Source: Arabidopsis thaliana (Eukaryota > Streptophyta > Magnoliopsida > Brassicales > Brassicaceae). From it: a stretch of DNA of 64,000 bases. The stretch is from the NCBI RefSeq assembly GCF_000001735.4, contig NC_003075.7:16679001-16743000 (forward strand). Direction: 5' to 3'. The notes below the pieces were generated by a model. The model saw only the letters and a program-made list of their open reading frames with translations, made no database searches and was not told the DNA's origin. Position numbers and translations under genes: made by a program. Positions 1 through 15,150 of this stretch are shown here, one piece after another. Every line of letters starts with the position of its first letter. Position 1 is the first letter of the stretch.

Positions 1-1464
1 CTTACTGTCGCCTAACATTTATGCGTCTTCTATATTAGTGTTCATATGTTCAAGAGGAGATCTACGTTGTACGAGTTGTTTTTTTGTAATGGTTAAAATG
101 AGTATATCTTCACACATCTACAAATCTAGAGCTTAAACAGGCTTAAAATCAGATCTCAATAAATCATCATGTATCCAAAGCCAAAGGTAAGCTGATTTCA
201 AAGGTGTCGGAGGAAGAACCAAAAACATAGAGAATATCGAATACATAAATAAATGAATTAAGTACCCCCACTTGCCACAAGAATATAAATTTGCATCAAA
301 CTTTCTCTTATTTTACAAACCCTAAAAGAGCTACATCTTTCGCGATCACTAATGTTTACATCAATCAACTATTTAAGTAATAGAAGCTTTCCAAAAAGAA
401 AAATAACAAGTTGAAGATAGTCGATAGTGATTATGATTAAGTCTCACTTTTTTTAATACAAAAGATAAAGTAGGTCTGGTGATAAACAATCCATTTGATT
501 TTTAAATCACAAAAGATATATTTGTTTTTTTATAACAACGGAACCTACTTGTGTTATAAATATATGAATTACAACAATACATATTGGGAATTTTACAACA
601 CTTGGATATAATCTTACTAACAAAAGCTATATTCAAGTTCTTCTTGTGAATCTTTGTTATTTGGTTTTTGAAAAACATTATAGATTATAATAGAATTTTA
701 TGCGCTACATGATAAAAAATTGTCAACGGGTATATGAGTAAACACATATCACATATATATATGATATGAACGTCGAAGCTGTCTTTCTACTTTTTGTGGT
801 CTTCAACATTTTCGGGTCGATGTCTCAAATGTTGTTTGTTTTTTACTAAACAAAAGAAAAAGAAATCATAGAACTTATTAGTAAGGACTATAACTTTTTA
901 AAAGATTTTGGTTGTAGAAATTAGGCTGATATTTATTTTGTAAAAACTATAAGATTTTGAATTTTTGACTTTGACATGAATATTAGTAGGGTATTACGTA
1001 AAATTTGCAAGAAATGAGAATTCAAAAAGAGCCAACAAAACCAAGTCCTGAAAATGGACATGACTAATTAAAGAAAGAAAATGAAAAAACAAATAAACTT
1101 CCTTACTATAGAAATTATTGTTTCTTTTTAAGTCAATGGTTTGTTTTTTTTTGGTTTTTTTTTCATGTTACTTGTTTGTACATCCATATTAGTCTTCTAT
1201 TATCATCATGATAATACAAAGTTTTGACTCTACCAAATTATAAAAATCATAAAAGACGAGGAGCTCCAATCACGTTCAAGTAATAGTATAGATATATGGA
1301 AAGGAAATAATTAAAAGACCCTAATTAAAATTTAGTTCAAGACCTACTTTAAAGCCTTTTACAAAAAAAGAAAAGAATTCTCTAAGTCGAAATCGTTATC
1401 GTAGTACGTTCATGTCTTTTCTCCGGCCACCGAAACGATGCCATCTGTTTAGTGCGCCTTTATA
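1..1464. other. AT-rich intergenic DNA upstream of bZIP19
   Basis: I see no coding region, RNA gene or mobile-element end here. The stretch is AT-rich with poly-T and poly-A runs (for example near 1143-1164). It presumably holds the distal promoter of the bZIP19 gene. No copy of the zinc-deficiency element RTGTCGACAY was found in it. Confidence 0.5.
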
Positions 1465-1820
1465 ATTCAACGACCCTTTGTACTTTTCCGATTCCTCTTT
1501 CTCTATAACTTCATCTCTCCCATTCTCTTCACTCTTCTCAAAAATTCGATCTTTAGGGTTTTTCTTTTATCCTCTTATCGCTAATCTGGAGCTCTATAGA
1601 GACTATAAAGGTATGTTTTTTTTTCCTCAATTACAGGCTCGGATGCTCAAATTTTGTAAAAAATGACTATTTTCTATTGCTGAATTGCTCGAATTGTTGT
1701 GAATTTAGGGTTTTTGATTGATTCGGGAGCTCGAGATTTGACTTCTTTTAGCTGATTCGGCAAGTTTGTATCTAGAAAGGATCGATTGGTGAGGTCAATA
1801 GTGGTTGGTGGGTTTTAGTA
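1465..1820 (+). promoter_or_regulatory. 5' leader of bZIP19 with a probable UTR intron
   Basis: A pyrimidine-rich stretch from about 1465 to 1560 looks like a plant transcript leader. A good donor, AAAG followed by GTATG, sits at 1611. Several AG acceptors lie between 1637 and 1775, so an intron in the 5' UTR is likely. Its acceptor cannot be chosen by eye. The exact transcription start is unknown. Confidence 0.45.
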
Positions 1821-2805
1821 ATGGAAGACGGTGAGCTTGATTTCTCCAATCAGGAAGTGTTTTCGAGTTCGGAGATGGGTGAATTACCACCTAGCAATTG
1901 TTCGATGGATAGTTTCTTTGATGGGCTTTTAATGGATACTAATGCTGCTTGTACCCACACTCACACCTGTAACCCCACTGGACCAGAGAACACTCATACT
2001 CACACGTGCTTCCATGTCCACACCAAGATTCTCCCGGATGAGAGCGATGAAAAAGTTTCTACTGATGATACAGCTGAGTCTTGTGGGAAGAAGGGTGAAA
2101 AGAGACCTTTGGGAAACCGGGAAGCGGTTAGAAAGTATAGAGAGAAGAAGAAGGCTAAAGCTGCTTCTTTGGAGGATGAGGTTGCAAGGCTTAGGGCGGT
2201 GAATCAGCAGCTGGTGAAGAGGTTGCAAAATCAGGCTACCTTGGAAGCTGAGGTTTCGAGGCTTAAGTGTTTGCTTGTGGATTTGAGAGGAAGAATAGAT
2301 GGAGAGATTGGATCTTTTCCTTATCAGAAACCTATGGCTGCAAATATTCCTTCTTTCTCGCACATGATGAATCCTTGTAATGTACAATGTGATGATGAAG
2401 TTTATTGCCCTCAGAATGTGTTTGGAGTGAATAGCCAAGAAGGTGCCTCGATCAATGACCAAGGGTTAAGTGGTTGTGATTTTGATCAGCTACAATGCAT
2501 GGCTAATCAGAACTTAAATGGAAATGGAAACGGATCATTCAGCAACGTCAATACATCTGTCTCGAATAAGAGAAAAGGTGACACTTTTATTCTGTACCTT
2601 AGAGTTTTCTCTGTAAATCGTTCTGGTTTAGAACCGGAGGTTGTTTACTCACTCTGATTATTGGTCAACTCTTGCCTTAGTATGTCTTATAATGTGAAGC
2701 AAATTCGTGACGTTCTCATTTAGTTTGCCTCATAGAATTTGTATGAACTCACTTATGTTTTTGACTCATCGCTTAGGTGGGCATCGTGCATCAAGAGCAG
2801 TTTGA
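1821..2805 (+). CDS. BZIP19: bZIP19, group F bZIP transcription factor of zinc deficiency (AT4G35040)
   Basis: Two coding exons, 1821-2577 and 2777-2805, give 261 residues. The short second exon encodes only GHRASRAV and the stop. The protein has an N-terminal His/Cys-rich segment at residues 44-68, with two THTHTC blocks and a trailing FHVHT. A basic region follows with N99-x7-R107, then a leucine zipper from about 113 to 155. From family knowledge, group F bZIPs bind zinc-deficiency response elements and switch on ZIP transporter genes. The His/Cys motif acts as the zinc sensor, and its occupation by zinc turns activity off. The protein is nuclear. If the 199-nt intron is retained, the frame runs on to 2657 and gives a 278-residue form with a different tail. 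Length and motifs make the identification firm. Confidence 0.95.
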
Positions 2806-3751
2806 AGCATCATCAAGCTTGTACTATCTATTTCCACCAGCATAGATATTGTATTCCAAATAAGTTGTAGAGTTCAGCTGCAGGATCAGCTTCGCTCAGG
2901 TTCCTTTGTATCCTCATTTTTGTTTTTTGTTTTCTGACTCTCTTTCCCTTCCATTGTATTTCCTTGTTGAGCTTGACAAACTAGAAGGATGATATATTGT
3001 TAATACAACAAACTCAAATGTTCTGTGTGTTCTTGCCATTTGTTTTCATACTTGAGCTGCTTCTTCTTAAGTTTATGTCGAAGAAGTTGATTGAATATTG
3101 TCTCTATGCATGACAAGTAGGAATTGATTTGACTACAAAAGTTATTGATAAGATGCATGAAATTTTTGTACCTGCTGAATTACAGCTTTGAGGGGTTGGT
3201 GGTGTGGTCTTTCTTTGTGGCACGAGTGAGATCTCTGGACAGGTGAGTTTTAAAAGATTCACTTCCTGAGATCTCCTACCTTATATGCACTAAAAAAACA
3301 ACTATATTTAAGGATTCTTGAATCTTGTTGATTAGAACCCAGATTTAGTAGTAGTAGAGGCAGGATTTCGACTTCCACTAACCATCATGTTGCTTGGTGA
3401 AGAACAAGGTATGCCCATGAAGCACACTGTTTTGTACATTGAGCTTGAGGGGCTGTCTCTGATCTAGCCTTACTGTAACATTGCAACGTTCTCACAATTG
3501 TGATCCCAAGTTGCTTTGTTGACTTAAATGTGATAATATAGCTTAACTTTTACTTGAACCAATCTCATGATCAGGCTTTGCAATAGGGTTTACTGAACTA
3601 TTATTAAACTCAAGAATCATAACAGACGTCCTGGAATAAACGAGCGTTTCATACTTAGGGTAGCACATACACCAAACTTGTTTATTATATATTGGCTCAA
3701 ACACGTTAACAACAACAATTGTAAGTCATCATCATCCGCCAAAGACTTGAA
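2806..3751 (+). other. bZIP19 3' region, convergent with MSI3
   Basis: No further open frame is convincing. The stretch contains the bZIP19 3' UTR and several possible UTR splice sites, such as a CTCAG followed by GTTCC near 2899. The last few hundred bases before 3752 should also hold the 3' UTR of MSI3, which is transcribed towards bZIP19. The two genes are therefore convergent with less than 1 kb between their stop codons. Confidence 0.5.
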
Positions 3752-5751
<2,000 letters not shown>

Positions 5752-5819
5752 CACTCTCTCTCTCGCTCTCGATCGTTCTTCTTCTCAGTTCTCACTCTTG
5801 AGGTTTTTTTCTGGTACAG

Positions 5820-5828
5820 TTTCCCGCC
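5820..5828 (+). promoter_or_regulatory. E2F consensus site upstream of MSI3
   Basis: TTTCCCGCC matches the E2F consensus TTTSSCGSS exactly and sits 69 nt upstream of the MSI3 start codon. E2F/DP factors drive S-phase genes, and chromatin assembly factors are typical targets. It may lie in the leader rather than the promoter, since the transcription start is not known. Binding is inferred. Confidence 0.6.
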
Positions 5829-5851
5829 CAAAAAGAGAGAGGAGGAATGAA

Positions 5852-6873
5852 GCGGGTAACAATGCTGTTTTCGATGTTCTATACGAAAACGCCATGACGT
5901 TTATTTATATGAAAAACCGCATACATTGTGTTTCAGTAATGTCAGGACGACCTGTTGTTACGAAAGTTATAGCTGAAAGGCTGGAAATTGAAATAGTATT
6001 GGACTATTAGCTGGGAGGCCCACTAAGGATCCACTTCATTTAATTTCCTAAAATTATTCTATTTAAAACCAATTATCCTCCTAGACGATTTTTTTCTTTT
6101 CTTTTTCATAATAAGTTGGGTTAGTTTTTACTAAAAGTAAAAACCTCTTTGATCTAGTAGTTTAGTGGTTTCACATTAAAATTTAGGATTCAATTTCGTT
6201 AAAAAGTACGAATTTTTGCATATTAATGAGGACAAAAATCTCGAACGTAATGCGACCAATCCTATCCACATTTGAGGACAAAATACTTTAGAGAAAATCC
6301 TCTGCTAGCTTGTCACATTGATAAAGTTAAGGACCGAACACGCTATCGATGTCTAAACCAACCCTTTGTGACAATTAGTGACAACTAAACTAATAAGTAA
6401 TAATTCAACTTTATCATGCATGGCTAATGATCACAATTTGCATTATCTTTTCGTTATTAGTCAATTCCACCGAACTAGCTCCAAGGGCTAACAAACTGTG
6501 AACTTTGTTAATTCTTATAGTACGACAAAATTACTTTTCTTCTAAGCACAATTATTTGGGCAGCTTATACCGTATCATTTTATAGTTTTGATTTCTTTTC
6601 CTAATGTTATAAAGTAATAATTAATTCTGATTTTGTTGTACACTATTATGTCGAATATTAAATCCCTTGCTCGCATTATTTGGTCACCGGATTATTAATT
6701 ATCATATTTTTTTGACAACTTTGTTTTAACCACCAATTCATCACCATGCAATTTACATTTTTTTCACTCGTTCTTATCTTAAATACATTCGTGATGGAAA
6801 CATAAACAAACATCAACATCCAAACACAAAAAATAATCCCAGTAAAAAAAAATTAAACCAAAAAAAAAAAACA
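5852..6873. other. Intergenic region between MSI3 and HIPP25
   Basis: About 1 kb with no gene. It serves as the MSI3 upstream region and the HIPP25 3' flank. Weak A-box and B-box-like words near 6158 and 6186 were considered as a SINE remnant and rejected for wrong spacing. Nothing else stands out. Confidence 0.5.
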
Positions 6874-7419
6874 TCACATAACAACACAAGCGGAGGCGTT
6901 CTCGTCGCTAAACGCCGTAGTATAACGAACCTCAGTGGAGCTAGCACGTGCGAGACGTGACACATGTGGATCATACTCGGTGTTCCTAACGTACCCAGTC
7001 GGGGCTCTGTTATCGTAAACACCAGACGCGTAAGGATGAGCCACAACGTCGTAAGGAACGAAAGGATATAGCTCTGCTCTTTTACCGGTTCGGTGAATGA
7101 TACGAGCCACCACTTTGTTTGGTTCAACGTACCCAACCACTGTCACTTTCTGAGCATTTGGCTCGATGGTTACATCTCTTATTCCTCTCATTCCTTCTAA
7201 AGCTCTCCTTACTTTCCTCTCGCATCCTTCACAATCTATCAAAACCCTCACATCCACCGTCTAGTATTTTCCAACCACAACATATTATAATAAGGATTTG
7301 ATTATAAATAAACGTAATTATGAATGGATGCAGAATTTAATTACCTGTAGACTTTTGTGTCTCTTGGAGCTTCCATGAGAACAATCGAAATATTCAGAGA
7401 CGTGATCAAGAACACCCAT
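6874..7419 (-). CDS. HIPP25: HIPP25, heavy-metal-associated isoprenylated plant protein (AT4G35060)
   Basis: Two exons, 7419-7345 (25 codons) and 7260-6874, give 153 residues. An HMA fold spans about residues 26-90, with the metal-binding pair C35 and C38 in DCEGC. The C-terminus CVVM is a CaaX box with C150 as the prenylation site. From family knowledge, HIPPs are small prenylated metallochaperone-like proteins that bind zinc, copper or cadmium and attach to membranes. The region between the HMA fold and the CaaX box is short and lacks the glycine-rich linker of larger HIPPs. The 84-nt intron separates the first exon from the HMA-coding exon. Length and CaaX box agree with HIPP25. Confidence 0.95.
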
Positions 7420-10400
7420 TTTTCTTGTTTCTTGGTTTCTTCTTTCTTTTGGTTTGGCGAAAAAAGTTAGACTCTATATGTTGAGATATATGATATGATT
7501 TTCTTTTTTTGTTATTGTCAACATAAAAATTGAGTTTAAAATGTTGAAAATACGACCTACCAAACTCTATAAGTAGTTTTCGACCATATATTTAGTTATT
7601 ATATGCTGATATTTTGTATCAACCTTCAGTGAGTCGTGTATGAGTTTGACTCTCAAACGGCAATAATATATATATGTACGTGTATGTGTATTGGTGGTTA
7701 CTGGGTGTATATGAACCTGTTATAAAAGGACTTTAATCTATATAGGTCGCTTTTGTTATATATGCATCACCAGTGTGGCAATAATTAAACATTGACAGAT
7801 AGATGAAATAGACATTTGTTATACAATTCATGTTTGCTATTGAATGAAGTTTTTAAGATATCTCTATTCGCAATTATTTCAAATCTGACTAAACAATTAC
7901 AGAATTGATGAATATTTTGGGATTGGAAGTTGGAATCTCTTAAGACGGACTGTTCATGTTACGTATTGGTGGACCACCCTTGACATGTTTAATTGTTTAT
8001 GCAACAAATATAAATGTTTCAAGTTTCAACATCATTTTTTTATGGTTTCAAAATTAATAAATAATAACTCAATGAAAACCACATCTCATTTTCAATCTTC
8101 TTTTTAAATAACTTCTATAGTTTAACAATTTTAATTAGTATATGTCATGAGATAACCATTAGTCCATATTAAATTACAAAACGATATTATTTTGCGGGGC
8201 AACCATCCATAACTAATTCACTAGTCTCTGGGAGAGCTTTCATATCACCTTAAAATAGCAAAGGAGTATAATCTATATGGGTATACTAGAAAACAAATCA
8301 CATTTACTTGTAAAATAAAAACTGCATGGTTAGTTGTAACTTAATACAACGTGAATGATGTAACGATTTTGTCATCACAAAGATTCATATTACTTGGGAA
8401 ATCGGAAATATGTGTTTGTATATCTACTATCTACTAGTCACTCATAATTGGTTATGTTTGCTTCATCCATGTGTTCCTTGTGTTGTTTGCATTTTTAATT
8501 AAAAAGGCTAAACTTCCGATTTACATTTATTAAATATACCTTATTACCACTGAAAATCATCTAGAGGTAAATTATATACAATGGTACATGATAATTCGGA
8601 TTAAACATCACAATCCTCGTCTTCGCATCATTTTGCTCACAAATTAGGCCTGGAATATTGATATATCTGACGACGATAAGCATATTTTGATCATGTTTTC
8701 TGTGTAGAAATTTTGTGAGAGTCAACCACACCATCAAATTTAATGGCCAAAATCCAAGTTCATGTAATTTGCTCGAATATTGTTATGTTTAGAAAGAGTG
8801 TCGGTCCTCTGAAACCCCAAACAAACGTGATTTACTGATTTTCATGCACTTTTCTCTTTTGAAACCTAACATTAGTTGGAAATAAAAAGCCCAACATTCG
8901 GTAGAATTCACTATTCAGACGAGTAAGCCTTGATAATGGGCCCATATTAGTGAAATCAAGGACTGCTAGGCCCAATGTATACAAGGTTATAGCTTTACAA
9001 CCTTGAATTCTCAATTTTTGGGCTTTAACCAGTGTATAGACTTAATATTGATATGAACCAAACCTCTTCTGAATCATATTCTACAAATTATATTGGAACA
9101 TCATGGTCGTATGTGGCAGCTATTGAATATATATATAGTTTGTTGTACTGAAAATGATAGTTAGAGGAATATGATGAAATTCATTTCTTAAGTAAATGGT
9201 GACCATTTGAAGCAACTAAGAACTATGGGAATATTTTAAATAAATAATAGAAAAAATAGGATGTATTTTATAGAGAATTGTATGAGTTTATAATTTTTAG
9301 TTAACTGTGGACGATTTATTAAAACGATTTTAATGTTGTAAAGAAAATGGAAAAATCAGCCAGTATATGCAGTGGATTCCACTCCAAAATCCAAAAGAAA
9401 GAGAATCTGTTGTTTTACGCTGGTCCAAAAAAAACGAAATGAAAAAGCAATTCTTTTCCCTTAAGAAAATTCAACTTCAATGGTTAACTTTTAAAAGAAC
9501 TAAATATATCCCTTTGAAATTCTTGCTTTAAAAATCACTACTAGTCACAGCCGTGGTAGTGCACGTTGGATGAAAAATGATATACTATGGATTTAATTTT
9601 CTAAATATTTTTCCTCATAAGGTTCGTTTTTAAATAAATAAAATTTTAAGAAGAAAGGAAGAACTAATGGAGTGGGACAAAGAAATGAGGGAGTAGGAAC
9701 TAGGAAGATAAGTAAAATAAATAGCCAAAAAAAAAAGAGAAAGATTACGTAATTGATGCAGAAGTATGGAATATTGTGTTGTGTGTGACAGGTCGTGGCC
9801 TCGATACTTTAAGCCTCTTGGAAACAAGAATTAGTCCAGAGAAAAAGATATATACGTTACCAACAACTTCTGCTTTCTAAAGATTTTCAATATTAATTTA
9901 TTTCAACACCGAAAGAAACTAAACCGGGAAAGTTGGGAATCATTCAATGCGTCTGTCCGATCATCCGGTTATTGCACCAAAAAAGTTCACAACCATCGAA
10001 GACAACTAAAATCATTATATCTAAAGACTTTAACTCTTTCATGAACAAAGTCTACTAGGTCAGCTTTTATTATACGTTACCAAAATGGTCCATTGATTTA
10101 TACTAGTCAATTTGACGAAGAAAACAAATCAATCAATTCTCGTATATATATAATGTACTTGATTTGTCAAATTTTTGTTACTCGTGCCAAGTCTATGTCG
10201 TATCAAAACGGTCTTCACGTAATACTCGGCCGACTTTTGTAAACAATTCATAAGTTTTTAAGACAATCAAAAAGTCATTTGGTCTTCAAAGAAATGTGAC
10301 AACCGAAGACATCGAATTTTGTATCATATAAAGAAAGGTACATACAGTTAATATGTGAAGAAAAAAAGAAAGGTGAAGATGAATCCTGTTTTCTAGTCAA

Positions 10401-13400
10401 AGTTGCACGAGAAACTGTTGGAAATTATTTTAAATATATTTGTTTGCTGTTTTTTTGGTCCAAGGTGAAAATCTTTATCTGTTAAATGAATCTCTTTGTC
10501 CTTTTCTCTATTTTTCTTTTATGAAGAAACCAGAATAATTATGTTTACTGTGTAAAAAAGAGGAAATAACAATGCTTTGCCTTTGTCCATTTTGGTTCAT
10601 TTTTCTCGAGAACAGAAGAGAAAGTGAAAAGAAAAGAAAGAGAAAAATAAAGAGAAAGAACAGTTCACATGAGTTTCGTGTGTCGGTGTCCATCGTAGAC
10701 TGTGACACGAAGCTGACACCTTTGCATGGCCACGGGAAACCACCCCCACTCTCTTAACTCTTAACCCTAATTTCTTTTTTCCCTTTTCGTATCACTTTTT
10801 ATCTCAATTGTCATGATGAATTTTTTTTTTTTTGGGTTTAGATAATGAAATTTAAATTGTCTTACAAAAAGATACATTTAAAAAAAATGTTAGATTTATT
10901 GACTTTTAAGCATTCTATATGTTTTATTGGATATTTTTGTTTCGTGAGCTTTCATTTTTATAGATATGATTTCTAAAACAATTGTACTATATTTTGGGCA
11001 TTTATCGACGTGGACAATATAGACAGATTTCGGATATCATTTAATCAGTTGGGACGATGGACCATGTGTTTGCAACATATGCGACAATGCAGGATCTGTA
11101 ATGCAGTCAATGATACCTTACATATGTAGGCATCGGTGAAATTTATAGTATTATTTTGTTGTCCATCATTAAACCTGGGAACTCGAACCCGAAAATTGTA
11201 TATTGTATAAACAGTATAATGTACATAAAATCATAAATATATACACGTAATCTCTAACGTACGTCTAAACGTATATTGTACATATTATAGGCCATAACGT
11301 AATATTGTATGGCTTTGAATGCGTTTGGTGATGTCCGAACATACCGAACGCCGATGGCAAACGACTATTCGCGACAGTGAGGGCCAAGGCTTCTATTATC
11401 GCATGCATGTGGACTTTTTTTGTGTGTGGCATGCATGTGGACGTTATAGGCTAATATACAATTTTTTATGAACTATTTCTTTAAAACGTATACTATCAAC
11501 AAAAATGGGTATGAAAATTGCTTGCTACTGATGACTGAAATCCGAGAAAAAATAACAAAAAAATTTTAAAAAATTATGTTGTTCCATGGACTTTTCCAAG
11601 GAAAATGACTAGTGACGAAATAAAATGCTATTTTTGGCTCTTTTAAAGTATTTCTATATAACTCTTTTAATTGAGACTAGTTAGCTACATTTTTTGTAAT
11701 CTATCAGTAATATGTAATTTTATCATACTCTTTACATTTATGCAAAAACAAAATCTGATATTAAAGAAATCCAAAAAAGATAACCGTATTTGCTGTGAAT
11801 GTACTCTTGGTCTTGGAAACTAAATATACAATAATGAAGGGAAAAATAACATAGAGTAATGGAGGAAAGTGATGTAGCGCGCAGTTGTACGGGGTAAGAG
11901 TAAGACAAGCTAAGCAAACAGGCAAATGCAAAACCTTTGCTTCTTGGTGTTTCTAGTCCTTTAATAGACTAATAATTTTAATTTTGAAGTATATAATATT
12001 CTTTATATGTAATTATTGTACTTTGTTTATATATTTCAAAATATGTAATATGTTCTCGGTTTATAATAATTCTGAACTACGGCTACGTTAATACGTAACA
12101 TGTTCTCAGTTTATATGCTTGAGATTTAGATAATTAAATGGTGTGAAGCTGGACCAATCGGCAAAAACGGGATTTGGGTGAAGATGAGAGTGGTGTGTCA
12201 CGATGCGTATGTGAAGATTTGATCGAACGCTTCAATACACGCATGTTTTTACATTATGCAACAGCAACACGTACATTTAGTGTAAATTTCGTAGTAATCA
12301 CGGATTGAGTAAAAACGACGAGTTTAGATATATAAATATCTTTTAGGACGAAACAAAAAAGTTGTCGGGGTTGGTGTCGTTTTGTGCAAAGATTTCAAAA
12401 GTAAATTAGGTTAATGTCTGTTTTCACCAAAAAATACACGAAATGTTCGATCGAGACCTTTTTTTTGCTACGATTGAATAGTGAGACCCCCTATTTTACA
12501 GTGATTTATGACCACTTTGTTTAATTTCCTAACGTCTTTACATCACTAAACTAATCAAAGCTACATAAGAAAATATTAAATTATATAATGATGTGGTCAT
12601 TCGTGTAATTAGCATTCAAAGATGGTTGGTACGAATCGATGATGTTTGATAAAGTGTATATTAGCAATAACTAATGGTGGCTAAAAACTCGTATTAATAC
12701 TAAGTTTGTAGACCGTATCTCACAAAAATGTGAACTTAGCTAGGTCTAATCAGAATATTAATGCACAATTGTTTTTTTTTTCCTTCGCAGACAATATGCA
12801 TGAAGATATGTTTAAACAGGTAGTTTTCATTTAGTTCACACCACACCACCACAACAATGATCTGTTCTAGCTAGCGTTGGAGATATGTGCAAACTGAAAG
12901 TTTTTAATTTAAGGGTTGATTTTTTTTATATTTTTTTTCTTTCTATCCATCCGCGAAGATTCGAAAGATACCCCGACCTATTGGTGCTTGGAGAACTAGC
13001 GGCGTCCATATATCGTCCAAAGAGTCTTGCATCACGTGTACTTAGTAATCAGTATTCCCTAATGTAATGAAAGTGAGATAAGTATGAAACAATTCGTGAC
13101 TATTGCTAAGTAAGCATTGGGTTATGGATATGTGGAAGATGCAATGCATCGAAAACGTGTCGGTAGATACGAAAGGTGTGTCAAATTTATTTATTTTTTG
13201 CGGGGGAAACATAGTAGCACATCCACCTCCCAAGAAACAAGCGACACACACTCGGATGATAACAATAATAGCCAACAAGTGTCTCTAAGTCATCATCCAT
13301 TATATATCCAAAGCATATAAAATACTTGTTAGATAGAGACATATAATAGTTGAAGGATATCACATGGTTTGCACCATTCCTCTAGCATGAATTATGACAT

Positions 13401-13822
13401 TATTCATAAATATGGACCCTTCTCTCCATGTTTTCTTTTCTTACCGCCCAAAAGCCAACCCATTAAATTAACAAATAGAAATACAACCATATAATAAACC
13501 GTTGCACTTTCCTTCTGTACTATGATGATTGATGAAGGTGCTAAAAACAACCATATTATATTAATACGTACGGTCCAACGATTTTCATTAAACTTCTTGC
13601 TTTAGCACCGTTTCCTCCTTTTTCTTTGATCCAAATCATAATGCACAACTAACGACACACACAATCATAATGGTAAATTGGTAAGTTAAGTGTGTATGAC
13701 TATTAGAATGAAGCGTAACCACAAGAATGAGTATCGCGCGGAATATCGTTGTAGACTAAAACCCTACGCGTGACCCAAAGTTCTAAATCTCACTAAATAT
13801 TGACTAAGAGATAACTAATTCT

Positions 13823-13865
<43 letters not shown>

Positions 13866-15150
13866 TAAACGTTATTGTCAACATAACGTTATCATTAATC
13901 CTTTTTGAAACAATTGGAATCTAGACATTTTTAGAAAAAGTCCTAAATTAAATCATAATTTTTTGTGAAAAAAGAAAAAATAAATAAACCCGATTTATTC
14001 ATACATATCGTTACAAGATAGTTTGACGTTTTTTTCTCTCTAAAGTAATATGATGGTATAAAATTAGGTTTTTAACAGTTGTACTAAAAATAGGAAAAAT
14101 CCATTTTCTGTTTAATTTGCCACAAACTCACAATAGGAGAACATCTTATAATATAAATTACTTAAGCCATATTTGACCAGAAATTTTCAGTGGTCAACTA
14201 AAGCGTTTTGGAGTAGTATATGATTTCATTGAATAACAATGAACTTAAATCTGGTGCGTTTTAATTCATTCCAGTTCACCAGACATTTTATAAAAGTCAA
14301 TGTTTCTGAAATTTGCCATATTGATTATACACACTTTCTTGAAAAATGCAAAGAAGAATCCAGATAAAATAAAAGTTACACTGTAATATCCTAATTTTAT
14401 TAATATAACAGCAAGCAATATATACTTTTTAAAAATATACATGTCTATGTTTGTCTAAATGTATTAATTTCAAAGGCAGTATGATGAGCTGTAAATTAAA
14501 ATAGTAATACAACTTTTGTTTTTTTCCCAGTTTTGTTTCTTGTGCACATCTAAAATTATGCCTATGGTTGTGGATAACAACAAAAAAAAAAGCTTTAACG
14601 TCAATAATTTGTAACAATGGTGTTATATGGCTGTTTTCGTTTCCTTATAATGGCGTAACCTTTTGTAGAACAAAATAATAGGTAAACTAAGCCATTGTTT
14701 GACTAAGAAAATTACAATTACTTTTCATAATTAGAAAAAGAACAAAAAAAGTGGTAAAAAATAGAACCAAAAATCAAATAATTCAGGCGTTCCAGATGAC
14801 CCAACTGACCAATTCAGTAAACAATAAATTTCAAATCAGAGAAAATAGAAGTAAATAACCAAAAAATAGGAAAAAGAAAAGAAAAAATCTGTGCCCTGCC
14901 ATAATTCCACTTGGACTTGTATAATTTTTACACATTACCGAAAAAGCCGAAAAGAAATAATTAAATAAAATAAAAACTAGTACTACTAATAAAAGACAAA
15001 ACGGCTCTGGCAAAATCTCTGACCTTGGAAAGATAAAAGATAGTTCAGTCACATAATCAGCATGTGTACGTCGTTTCTTTAGTGCTTAATATTATAAATT
15101 AAGAATACTTAAAACCAAATCTTTATATAATATTGATTGTCAGATAAACA
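7420..15150. other. Large gene-poor intergenic region
   Basis: No open frame here looks like a conserved plant protein; the open stretches are short and low in complexity. Points seen: a cluster of GGCCCA-type site II motifs at 8889-9024; a pair of identical RY-containing words at 11401-11442; a telo-box-like AACCCTAA near 10761; and a run of 34 A at 13827-13860. Non-coding transcripts cannot be excluded. No complete tRNA could be folded by eye. Confidence 0.45.
13827..13860. repeat. Poly(A) tract of 34 nt
   Basis: An uninterrupted run of 34 A follows CTTATT. It is a mononucleotide microsatellite or the tail of an old retroposed sequence. I found no clear target-site duplication or retroposon body next to it. 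Confidence 0.8.

Noticed and set aside
5752-5754. An upstream GTG start for MSI3
   Set aside because: Nuclear plant genes rarely use GTG; the ATG at 5751 gives the exact family length.
6150-6215. A tRNA-derived SINE remnant suggested by TAGTTTAGTGG and GGATTCAATTT
   Set aside because: The spacing between the two boxes is too short, the B box is poor and no A-rich tail or target duplication is seen.
11165-11195. A tRNA gene on the minus strand suggested by GGGTTCGAGTTCCC
   Set aside because: The T-arm stem does not pair properly and no acceptor or anticodon arm can be built around it.
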